15,529 nt of DNA from DATILI01 sp035476635 (lineage in GTDB: Bacteria; Pseudomonadota; Gammaproteobacteria; Burkholderiales; Burkholderiaceae_C). Location: the NCBI GenBank assembly GCA_035476635.1, contig DATILI010000143.1, forward strand, positions 1 to 15,529. The letters run 5' to 3'. Of this stretch, positions 1-6,045 are shown piece by piece (position 1 is the stretch's first letter; each line of letters starts with the position of its first letter). The notes below the pieces were generated by a model. That model saw only the letters and a list, made by a program, of their open reading frames with translations, ran no database searches and was not told the DNA's origin. Position numbers and translations under genes: made by a program.

Positions 1-677
1 CGCAAGCGGGGCCCCGCGATGCTGATCACGCCGATCACCTCCTTGCGGCGAAACACAGGGGCGGCCATGGCGGCCATTCCCGGCGCGAAAACCTCGTCGA
101 TCATGGCGTAGCCACGCACACGGGCGGCATGCAGAAAGCCCAGCAAGGCTTTGATAGTGGTCGGGGCCTTCGGCCCAAAGTCCTCAGGCGCACCGAAACC
201 CTGACGCGAAACGAGCTCCAGCGCGCGTTCGTCGCTGAGCGTCATCAGCCAGGCATGACCCGAGGCTGTGCACGACAGTCGCGCATCCATGCCCATGTCC
301 GGGTCGTAGCGCAGTCCTGTTTGCCGCATGCCCTGCGACTTGGCGACCCAGGTGAGGCGATCATCATCCACGATGGACAGTCGCACCAGCTCGCCGGAGC
401 TCTGTGCCAGCCGTTCCAGCAACGGTTCGGCAACGTCAACAATCCCTGCGCTGCTGAGGAAGCCCAGTCCGAGCGACACCACCTTGGTGGTCAGCATGTA
501 GTCACCTTGTTTGCGCGCCTGGCGCACGTAGCCGCGATGCTGAAGATCCGCGAGCAGGCGGTGACAGGCGCTGAACGGAATATCAAGCTCGGAAGCCAAC
601 AGGGACAGCGGCAGGCCTTGTGGATACCGAGTGAGGTGTTCCAGGATGGACAGTCCCCGGTCAAGCGCAATGTTCAT
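1..677 (-). CDS. IclR-family transcriptional regulator (C-terminus off the left edge)
   Basis: The minus frame from the ATG at 677 stays open to the window edge and gives 225 residues beginning MNIALDRGLSILEHL. Family full length is about 250-265, so some 25-40 residues are missing. Residues 1-60 form the N-terminal winged helix-turn-helix (LASELDIPFSACHRLLADL as recognition region, then GYVRQ wing). The rest matches the IclR effector-binding domain, including the CTASGHAWL segment near residue 136 and the IGVISIAGP strand at the truncated end. IclR proteins bind small aromatic or aliphatic acids and usually repress or activate a divergent catabolic operon. Here the divergent neighbours are an AroQ homologue and a TRAP transporter, so control of that operon is the natural inference. 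The family assignment is firm; effector and direction of control are unknown. Confidence 0.93.
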   Translation of the reverse strand, partial: MNIALDRGLSILEHLTRYPQGLPLSLLASELDIPFSACHRLLADLQHRGYVRQARKQGDYMLTTKVVSLGLGFLSSAGIVDVAEPLLERLAQSSGELVRLSIVDDDRLTWVAKSQGMRQTGLRYDPDMGMDARLSCTASGHAWLMTLSDERALELVSRQGFGAPEDFGPKAPTTIKALLGFLHAARVRGYAMIDEVFAPGMAAMAAPVFRRKEVIGVISIAGPRL

Positions 678-694
678 TTTGCAATATGAAATAA

Positions 695-711
695 GTTTCC
701 AATTCAGAAAC
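695..711. promoter_or_regulatory. Candidate IclR operator (inverted repeat)
   Basis: The 141-bp divergent space between the IclR gene and the aroQ-like gene contains GTTTC-N7-GAAAC at 695-711. This is a perfect 5-bp inverted repeat in an AT-rich patch just upstream of the IclR start. IclR-family sites are often short palindromes with TTTCC/GGAAA half sites in this position. A second small palindrome, GTTTG-G-CAAAC, lies at 744-754. I could not find a convincing -35/-10 pair in either direction, so the role as operator is inferred only from position and symmetry. Confidence 0.35.
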
Positions 712-770
712 ATTTTCCCACGGCGGTCACAGAATCGGGACTGGTTTGGCAAACATGCAGCAATGCCCCC

Positions 771-775
771 GGAGA
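771..775 (+). promoter_or_regulatory. Ribosome binding site at the head of the aroQ operon
   Basis: GGAGA at 771-775 is the only good Shine-Dalgarno in front of the aroQ-like gene. It is 5 nt from the ATG at 781, which opens a 13-codon leader ORF. It is 13 nt from the GTG at 789, which is in frame with AroQ, and 43 nt from the AroQ ATG at 819, which has no Shine-Dalgarno of its own. It therefore fits the leader best. Confidence 0.6.
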
Positions 776-780
776 CAAAG

Positions 781-822
781 ATGTATATGTGCAAGCGCCG
801 CTACCTGGCCAGCGCCGAATGA
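781..822 (+). CDS. Short leader ORF (13 aa) translationally coupled to the aroQ-like gene
   Basis: ATG at 781 with GGAGA 5 nt upstream encodes MYMCKRRYLASAE. It ends in TGA at 820-822, overlapping the AroQ start codon as ATGA (819-822). The placement suggests that ribosomes load on the leader and re-initiate on aroQ by coupling. The peptide matches nothing I know. It has no run of identical codons that would mark a classic amino-acid attenuator, though two Tyr, one Cys and an Arg pair are present. The alternative is that it is untranslated and AroQ starts at GTG 789 with a short N-terminal extension. Confidence 0.4.
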   Translation: MYMCKRRYLASAE

Positions 823-1271
823 GCGGCATCGTCTACGTTCTGAATGGTCCCAACCTGAACCTGTTGGGCGTGCGCGAGCCGCACCTCTACGGCAGCACCA
901 CGCTGACGCAGGTGGAGCAGCTGTGCCACCGCGTTGCCGGCGAACTGGGGCTGCAGTGCGACTTTCGCCAGACTAACCACGAGGGTGTGATGGTCGACTG
1001 GGTGCAGGAAGCGCGCGAGCGTGCCGCCGCCATCGTCATCAATCCGGCAGGCCTGTCTTTCCGTTCCATTCCTGTGCTGGACGCGCTCAAGACGGTGGAT
1101 CAGCCGATTGCCGAGGTCCACGTGACCAACATTCACAGGCGCGATCCCTTGTACCAACACTCGCTGGTGTCGCTGGCCGCAACTGGCGTGATTTGCGGCT
1201 TCGGCGCTTTCGGCTACGAGCTGGCGCTGCGAGCCTTGGCGCACCGCCTGGCGGATGCGCAGGCCGCGTGA
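819..1271 (+). CDS. aroQ: Type II 3-dehydroquinate dehydratase homologue with altered substrate pocket
   Basis: The 150-residue protein from ATG 819 has full family length and numbers exactly like the Mycobacterium tuberculosis enzyme. Canonical members dehydrate 3-dehydroquinate to 3-dehydroshikimate as a dodecamer in the cytosol. The NGPNLNLLG opening, Arg19 and the catalytic Tyr24 (REPHLYG), Asn75, Asp88, Glu99, His101 (EVH) and Arg108 are all present, and GVICGFGAFGY is typical. However, residue 81, normally His in the THTS motif, is Phe. Residue 112, normally Arg in FRRHS, is Tyr, and Ser103 is Thr. His81 and Arg112 are substrate contacts in characterised enzymes, so this is probably a divergent catabolic paralogue, not the housekeeping shikimate-pathway copy. 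The start at 819 matches the family N-terminus; GTG 789 would add ten residues. The gene lies 39 bp upstream of dctP, divergent from an IclR regulator. Confidence 0.85.
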   Translation: MSGIVYVLNGPNLNLLGVREPHLYGSTTLTQVEQLCHRVAGELGLQCDFRQTNHEGVMVDWVQEARERAAAIVINPAGLSFRSIPVLDALKTVDQPIAEVHVTNIHRRDPLYQHSLVSLAATGVICGFGAFGYELALRALAHRLADAQAA

Positions 1272-1310
1272 GTTTTCCGTTCGTTCATCGCTACATCACA
1301 GGAGACAACC

Positions 1311-2300
1311 ATGAAACATTCCATTGATCGCCGCACTCTGCTGGGCGCAGGAGGAGCTCTTGCCGCCAGTACCGTTCTACCGGCCTGGGCACAGACCCCA
1401 CCCACCTTGCGCTTTGCTGCCGTGTTCTCTGACAAGGACATCCGCGCGGAGATGATGAACCAGTTCGCCAAGGAGGTCGCCCCCGACTTCAAGGTCGAGA
1501 TGCATTTGAACTCCACGCTGTTCCGCCAGGGCACGGAGCTGGTGGCTCTGCAGCGCGACAACCTCGAGATGGGCAACATTTCCCCGCAAGACATCTCCAA
1601 GCAGGTACCGGCTTGGTCCATCCTGACCTCTGCCTACCTGTTCCGCGACGCCAACCACCTGAACCAGTTCTTCACCAGCGAGCAGGGCACCCAGATGAAG
1701 AAAATGGTGGAAGACCAGCTGAAGGTGAAGATCCTCGGCCCCACGTTTTTCGGAACGCGCCATGTGGGCCTGAAGGGCAAGAAGAAGATCAACACACCTG
1801 CCGACCTGGCCGGCGTGAAGCTGCGCATGCCCCCCGGTGACGCCTGGCAACTGCTGGGCCGTTCCCTGGGCGCCAACCCCACGCCCATGGCCTACGCCGA
1901 AACCTACACGGGCCTGCAAAGTGGCGCCATCGACGGTCAGGACAACCCGCTGCCCAACGTGCAGAACATGAAGTTCAACGAGGTGATGGGCCAACTGGTG
2001 TTGACCTCGCACCTGGTCGGCTTTGACCTGCTGACGGTCAACATGAAGACATGGAACAGCTTGTCGCCCGCGAAGCAGCGCGCCTTCCAGGCCGCCGCCG
2101 ACAGGGCCATCGCCTGGAGCACGGCCGAGCATCAGAAGCGCGAGGCCGAGCTGGCCGACAGCTTCCGCAAGGGCGGGCTCGACGTCTACGTGCCCAACAT
2201 CAATGCCTTCCGCGACTACGCTCAAAAGGTGTACCTGGCGTCCGACGAAGCCAAGGCCTGGCCCAGCGGCATGCTGGCGCAAATCAACGCCATGAAGTGA
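1311..2300 (+). CDS. dctP: TRAP transporter periplasmic solute-binding protein (DctP family)
   Basis: This 329-residue protein is preceded by GGAGA at 1301-1305. The N-terminus (DRRTLLGAGGALA, then AWAQ as probable cleavage site near residue 27) has a twin-arginine signal, so it is likely exported folded by Tat. After this comes a standard DctP fold. Arg172 in KLRMPPGDAW matches the conserved arginine that pairs with the ligand carboxylate in this family, and LGANPTPMAYAETYTGLQSG followed by DGQDNP is the family signature near residues 186-213. It captures an organic acid in the periplasm and delivers it to the DctQM membrane complex encoded directly downstream. The ligand cannot be read from sequence. 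The adjacent AroQ homologue suggests a hydroxylated cyclic acid of the quinate/shikimate type, but that is inference. Confidence 0.95.
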   Translation: MKHSIDRRTLLGAGGALAASTVLPAWAQTPPTLRFAAVFSDKDIRAEMMNQFAKEVAPDFKVEMHLNSTLFRQGTELVALQRDNLEMGNISPQDISKQVPAWSILTSAYLFRDANHLNQFFTSEQGTQMKKMVEDQLKVKILGPTFFGTRHVGLKGKKKINTPADLAGVKLRMPPGDAWQLLGRSLGANPTPMAYAETYTGLQSGAIDGQDNPLPNVQNMKFNEVMGQLVLTSHLVGFDLLTVNMKTWNSLSPAKQRAFQAAADRAIAWSTAEHQKREAELADSFRKGGLDVYVPNINAFRDYAQKVYLASDEAKAWPSGMLAQINAMK

Positions 2301-2310
2301 CCTGCCAACC

Positions 2311-2811
2311 ATGCTGACCCGGGTGTTGAAACCGCTGCACCGCTTCGCCGAAGCGGTGGCAGCCGGCCTGCTGGCGGTGATCTTTATCGCCTTCCTGGTG
2401 CAAATCGTGATGCGCTACGTGTTCAATGCGCCTGTCGGCTGGACCACCGAGCTGTCTCTCGCGGCCTGGCTGTGGCTGGTGCTGTGGGGCGCCGCCTTTG
2501 TGCTGAAGGACGATGAGGAGATCCGCATCGACATGATCAGCTCGCGCGGGAGCTACCGCACGCGCCGGGCGGTCGGCGGCATCGTTGCGCTGGCCATCAT
2601 CGTGCTGTTCGGCATGTCGCTGCCCGGCGCGTGGAGCTATGTGACGTTCATGAAGGTCGAGAAGAGTTCCTACCTCGGTGTCCGCATGGACATCACCTAT
2701 TCCATCTATATTGTCTTCGTTGTGGCGGTCATCCTCCGCGCGGTGCGCCAGCTGATACGCGGGCCTGACAAGGTCCCCAGCGACATGCCGTCATCCGCGT
2801 CCGCCCTATGA
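2311..2811 (+). CDS. dctQ: TRAP transporter small permease subunit (DctQ family)
   Basis: The 166-residue protein has four predicted membrane segments (about residues 15-38, 48-68, 89-110, 128-148), the usual size and topology for DctQ. VQIVMRYVFNAPVGWTTELS is the typical first-helix to second-helix signature. DctQ pairs with the large DctM subunit and is required for sodium-driven uptake. The gene begins 10 bp after the dctP stop and has only a weak ribosome binding site, so translation probably depends on coupling to dctP. Its end overlaps the dctM start by 4 bp (ATGA at 2808-2811). Confidence 0.93.
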   Translation: MLTRVLKPLHRFAEAVAAGLLAVIFIAFLVQIVMRYVFNAPVGWTTELSLAAWLWLVLWGAAFVLKDDEEIRIDMISSRGSYRTRRAVGGIVALAIIVLFGMSLPGAWSYVTFMKVEKSSYLGVRMDITYSIYIVFVVAVILRAVRQLIRGPDKVPSDMPSSASAL

Positions 2812-4109
2812 ACTTCACAAGTCCGTTTTCGCTGGCGATCGTCGCCATCGTCGCCCTGAGCCTGCTCGGTGCGCCCATCGGGGTGGCCATGATCGCCGGC
2901 TCCGTGCTCTACCTGTACATGAAAGGCATGGACGTCGGCGCCGCCGCCGAGCAGCTGCTCAACGGCACGTATTCCAGTTTCCTGCTGCTGGCCATCCCGC
3001 TGTTCATCCTGGCCGCCACATTCATGAGCACCGGCAGCGTCATGGACAGGCTGCTGCGCTTTTGCAATGCCATCGTCGGCCGCTTCCCGGGCGGCCTGGC
3101 GCAGGTGAACGTGCTTCAAAGCGTGGTCTTTGCCAGCATGTCGGGCTCGGCCCTGGCCGACGCCGCCGGGTCGGGCAAGGTCATGCAGGTGATGATGACG
3201 CGGCAGGGCAAGTACACGCCGGGCTTTGCCGCGGCGCTGAGCGCCGTGTCGTCGGTGATCGGGCCCATCCTTCCACCCTCCATACCGATGGTGCTGTACG
3301 CGCTGGTGTCGGGCACGTCCATCGGCTATCTGTTCATCGGGGGGGTGCTGCCCGGCCTGCTTCTGGGCGTCGTGCAGATGCTGCTGATCTACTTCCAGGC
3401 CAAGCGGCGCGGCTTCCCGGTGGAGGAGAAGGTGCCACTGCGCGAGTTGCCGCGCATCACGAAGGAGGCCTTTCCCGCCTTGATGCTGCCGGTGATTTTG
3501 CTGGGCTGCCTGTACAGCGGCATCACCACGCCCACCGAGGCGGCAGCTGTGGCCGCCGCCTACGCGCTGCTGATTTCCGCGGGCCTGTACCGCAGCATGC
3601 GCTGGGGCGACATCTACGACTCGCTGCTGTCCAGCGCCAAGATGAGCATCTCCATCGGCATGCTGATCGCCGGCGCGCTGGTCTTCAACTACGTCATCAC
3701 CTCGGAGAACATCCCAACGCACCTGAGTGGCCTGCTCAAGGGCATGGAGATGACGCCCATGGTCTTCCTGTTGCTGGTCAACGCCATCCTGCTGGTGCTG
3801 GGCGCGTTCCTTGAGGGCTCGACCATCATTCTGATCATCCTCCCGGTGCTGCTGCCCACCGCGGTGGCGCTGGGTATCGACCCGGTGCACTTCGGTGTGA
3901 TGGCGGTGCTGAACATCATGATCGGCCTGGTCACTCCACCCTATGGCCTGCTGCTCTTCATGATGATGAAGATTGCCAACGTCTCGTTCTCCGAACTGAT
4001 GGCGGAGGTCTGGCCCTACCTCCTCGTCATGCTCGGCGCTCTGGCGCTGGTGACCTTCTGGCCGGGCATGGTGTTGTGGTTGCCGCGGCTCGCGGGTTAC
4101 ACCGGATGA
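2808..4109 (+). CDS. dctM: TRAP transporter large permease subunit (DctM family)
   Basis: The 433-residue protein is of normal family length and almost entirely hydrophobic, with about 11-12 membrane segments. Family landmarks include GSALADAAGSGKVM near residue 110, SAVSSVIGPILPPSIPMVLYA, and GITTPTEAAAVAAAYAL. The closing NIMIGLVTPPYGLLLF near residue 367 is the second repeat of the sodium/substrate site. DctM forms the translocation pathway that accepts ligand from DctP. It is coupled to dctQ by an ATGA overlap. No damage or unusual residue is apparent. Confidence 0.95.
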   Translation: MNFTSPFSLAIVAIVALSLLGAPIGVAMIAGSVLYLYMKGMDVGAAAEQLLNGTYSSFLLLAIPLFILAATFMSTGSVMDRLLRFCNAIVGRFPGGLAQVNVLQSVVFASMSGSALADAAGSGKVMQVMMTRQGKYTPGFAAALSAVSSVIGPILPPSIPMVLYALVSGTSIGYLFIGGVLPGLLLGVVQMLLIYFQAKRRGFPVEEKVPLRELPRITKEAFPALMLPVILLGCLYSGITTPTEAAAVAAAYALLISAGLYRSMRWGDIYDSLLSSAKMSISIGMLIAGALVFNYVITSENIPTHLSGLLKGMEMTPMVFLLLVNAILLVLGAFLEGSTIILIILPVLLPTAVALGIDPVHFGVMAVLNIMIGLVTPPYGLLLFMMMKIANVSFSELMAEVWPYLLVMLGALALVTFWPGMVLWLPRLAGYTG

Positions 4110-4224
4110 AGTGGCTACCTAAGAGCATGACCCCCCAGCCAATTTTTGTGCTTCAGCGGCCTGTGCTTGGCCGACGACCTGCTGCAGGTGCAGCGGCCGC
4201 GGCCAGCCGCTGGGGAGCAGCGAC

Positions 4225-4905
4225 ATGATGCTGGGCGATGCCGCGCTCGCGATGTGGTGGGACATGGCGCCTGACACGCGAGAGGAATTCGAGCATTGGC
4301 ACTCACACGAACACTTTGTCGAGCGGCTGGCGCTGCCGGGTTTTCAGCGCGCTTCCCGCTGGGCCGAGGCGACTGGCGGCGAGGGTTTCTTCGTTTTGTA
4401 CGAACTGCTGACCTACGACGCGCTGGTGTCGCCGGAGTATCAGGCCCGCCTGAATGCGCCCAGCGAATGGTCCCGGGAAATGATGCCGCACCACCGCCGG
4501 ATGGTGCGCAGCCAATGCCGCGTGGTCGCAAGCCGGGGCGGTGCCGTCGCAGGCCAGGTGTTGACTGTCAGGCTCTCGCCGGCGGACGGCGCACAGGAAG
4601 CACTGCGAATTTACCTGGAGGCCTTGGTGCAACAACTGCCTGCACAGCCCGGTGTGACCGGGGCGCACCTGCTTTGCACCGAAACGCCGGCGATCGCATC
4701 GACGACCGAGCAGCGTATACGCGGCAATGCCGACCGCGCGGCGGACTGGATATTCATCGCCAACGGCTACGACACGCTGGCACTCCAGCGGCTTGCTGAC
4801 AGCGGGCTGTCCATCCCAGCACTGGAAGGTGCCGGTGCTGCCAGGGGCGCAATTGTCGGGACGTATGCGCTCAGGAGTTCCATGCTGGCTGCGGACACGA
4901 GTTGA
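4225..4905 (+). CDS. Two-domain dimeric alpha/beta-barrel protein (EthD-like), function unknown
   Basis: The 226-residue cytosolic protein has GGGGAG at 4212-4217, 7 nt before ATG 4225 (a second ATG follows at once). The first half carries EFEHWHSHEHFVERLALPGF, the pattern of small dimeric alpha/beta-barrel proteins that recur in aromatic and organic-acid catabolic clusters. It continues with FFVLYELLTYDALVSPEY and SEWSREMMPHHRRM. The second half, from about residue 105, appears to be another, more diverged ferredoxin-like unit (GQVLTVRLS ... GVTGAHLLC ... DWIFIANGYD). The histidine-rich WHSHEH stretch could supply acid-base or metal residues, but no reaction is established for close relatives. 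It lies 115 bp after dctM on the same strand, so it may be the last gene of the aroQ-TRAP operon and act on the imported compound or a product. Confidence 0.75.
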   Translation: MMLGDAALAMWWDMAPDTREEFEHWHSHEHFVERLALPGFQRASRWAEATGGEGFFVLYELLTYDALVSPEYQARLNAPSEWSREMMPHHRRMVRSQCRVVASRGGAVAGQVLTVRLSPADGAQEALRIYLEALVQQLPAQPGVTGAHLLCTETPAIASTTEQRIRGNADRAADWIFIANGYDTLALQRLADSGLSIPALEGAGAARGAIVGTYALRSSMLAADTS

Positions 4906-5014
4906 CTGCCAGGCTTCGGTTTTACCTGATTCAACCTAAGGAATATGCTGGTTTTATCTTATCGGAATCACTGTTAACCTGCCTGGCTTGATCAGCCTTC
5001 CAAGGAGACCTTTG

Positions 5015-5992
5015 ATGAAGAAAGCACTCGCTCTTATTGCCGTTGTCCTGACCCTCGGGATCTCGTCGCTGGCACTTGACGCCGAGGCCAAGCGGCTCGG
5101 TGGCGGCAAGTCCAGCGGCATGCAGCGCCAGACCACCACGGCCCCCGCCAATCCTCCCGCCGGCGGGACCAACGCCCAGGGCGCACCGGGCCAGGTGGCA
5201 CCTGCAGCGGGCACCGCCGCGGCGGCGGCTCCCGCGGCTGCGGCAGCCGCCACCAAGCGCAGCTGGATGGGCCCCCTCGCAGGCCTTGCCGCCGGCCTTG
5301 GCCTGGCCGCCCTGGCTTCGCACTTCGGATTCGGCGAAGCCCTGGCCAACATGATGATGATCGGTTTGCTGGTAATGGCCGTGCTGCTGGTCGTCGGCTT
5401 CGTGATGCGCAAGCGCATGGCGGGCCAGAATCCAGCCCTGGCAGGTGCCGGTGCGGCTGGCCCGGCCCAGCCACTGCAGCAGAACCAACCACAGGACACC
5501 GCCTTTCGCAGCGCTGCACAAGCTGCGCCCCAAGGCGGCTCGCTGATCGGCTCGCGCCTCGGCGCAGGCATGGCCACTGCGGCGCAAGCCGGCACCATCC
5601 CGGCCGACTTCGACACAGCCGCCTTCGCGCGCAACGCCAAGACGCAATTCATGGCATTGCAGTCTGCCAACGATGCGCGCGACCTGGTGCGCCTGCGCGA
5701 CTACCTCTCGCCCGAGATGTTCGACCTGGTGCGCGCCGAGATTGCCGAGCGCGGCGACACGCACCAGCAGAAAACCGAGGTGTTCGGCCTGGAAGCGCAG
5801 GTGCTGGCCGTGGTGGAAGATGAAGGCCGATACATCGCCAGCGTGCGCTTCACCGGCAGCACGCGTGACCAGCATGGCGCGGTGCCGGAAGACCTGGACG
5901 AGATCTGGCACCTGACGAAGCCGCGCGCCGGCTCCGGCGGCTGGGTGATTGCCGGGATTCAGCAGCAGGCGGACGGCTCGCAAGCGGGCTGA
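5015..5992 (+). CDS. Tim44-like domain protein, exported and membrane-anchored
   Basis: The start at ATG 5015 is chosen because AAGGAGA at 5002-5008 is correctly spaced and MKKALALIAVVLTLG is a clear Sec signal sequence; an upstream in-frame TTG at 4988 lacks support. The 325-residue product has a signal peptide (about 1-25), an Ala/Pro/Gly-rich low-complexity linker (about 45-82), and a hydrophobic double segment (about 84-132, with MMMIGLLVMAVLLVVGFVM). A second Gly/Ala/Gln-rich linker follows, then a C-terminal Tim44-like domain (about 197-318: FARNAKTQFMALQSANDARD, LRDYLSPEMFDLVRAEI, DLDEIWHLTKP). Bacterial Tim44-like proteins of this layout are common in Burkholderiales. The fold binds proteins or membranes in mitochondrial relatives, but the bacterial role is not settled. 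It appears to be transcribed alone. Confidence 0.85.
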   Translation: MKKALALIAVVLTLGISSLALDAEAKRLGGGKSSGMQRQTTTAPANPPAGGTNAQGAPGQVAPAAGTAAAAAPAAAAAATKRSWMGPLAGLAAGLGLAALASHFGFGEALANMMMIGLLVMAVLLVVGFVMRKRMAGQNPALAGAGAAGPAQPLQQNQPQDTAFRSAAQAAPQGGSLIGSRLGAGMATAAQAGTIPADFDTAAFARNAKTQFMALQSANDARDLVRLRDYLSPEMFDLVRAEIAERGDTHQQKTEVFGLEAQVLAVVEDEGRYIASVRFTGSTRDQHGAVPEDLDEIWHLTKPRAGSGGWVIAGIQQQADGSQAG

Positions 5993-6007
5993 GATGAATC
6001 GATGCAT

Positions 6008-6045
6008 GGAGGATGTGCCCTCTTGATTGAGGGCACACTCTTGCC
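6008..6045 (+). promoter_or_regulatory. Shine-Dalgarno plus perfect hairpin in the nhaR leader
   Basis: GGAGG at 6008-6012 is followed by TGTGCCCTC (6014-6022), a six-base loop TTGATT, and GAGGGCACA (6029-6037), a perfect 9-bp stem. The nhaR ATG is at 6046 with no Shine-Dalgarno in the 8 nt directly before it. If the stem folds in mRNA, GGAGG is separated from ATG by only about 9 unpaired bases, a normal spacing. There is no T-run after the stem, so it is a poor intrinsic terminator for the upstream gene. It could instead be a protein-binding palindrome in DNA. Confidence 0.5.

Noticed and set aside
2706..3890. A 394-codon minus-strand open frame across dctM
   Set aside because: It is an antisense shadow: the product is His/Gln/Arg/Asp-rich without structure, while dctM in the other strand is unmistakable.
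4127..4228. A 33-codon ORF after dctM whose stop overlaps the ATG of the alpha/beta-barrel gene
   Set aside because: The geometry resembles the aroQ leader, but it has no usable Shine-Dalgarno, its translation is Ala/Arg-rich, and the downstream gene has its own strong ribosome binding site at 4212-4217.
4902..4960. Promoter for the Tim44-domain gene (TTGACT at 4902, or TATCTT at 4955)
   Set aside because: No -35/-10 pair with acceptable sequence and spacing could be assembled, so I did not call it.
5000..5017. Near-identical translation start context shared by the Tim44 gene and the hydrolase gene (CCAAGGAGACCTT before ATG)
   Set aside because: This is a strong Shine-Dalgarno with a short common flank. 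The similarity does not extend further, and chance or shared translational optimum explains it.
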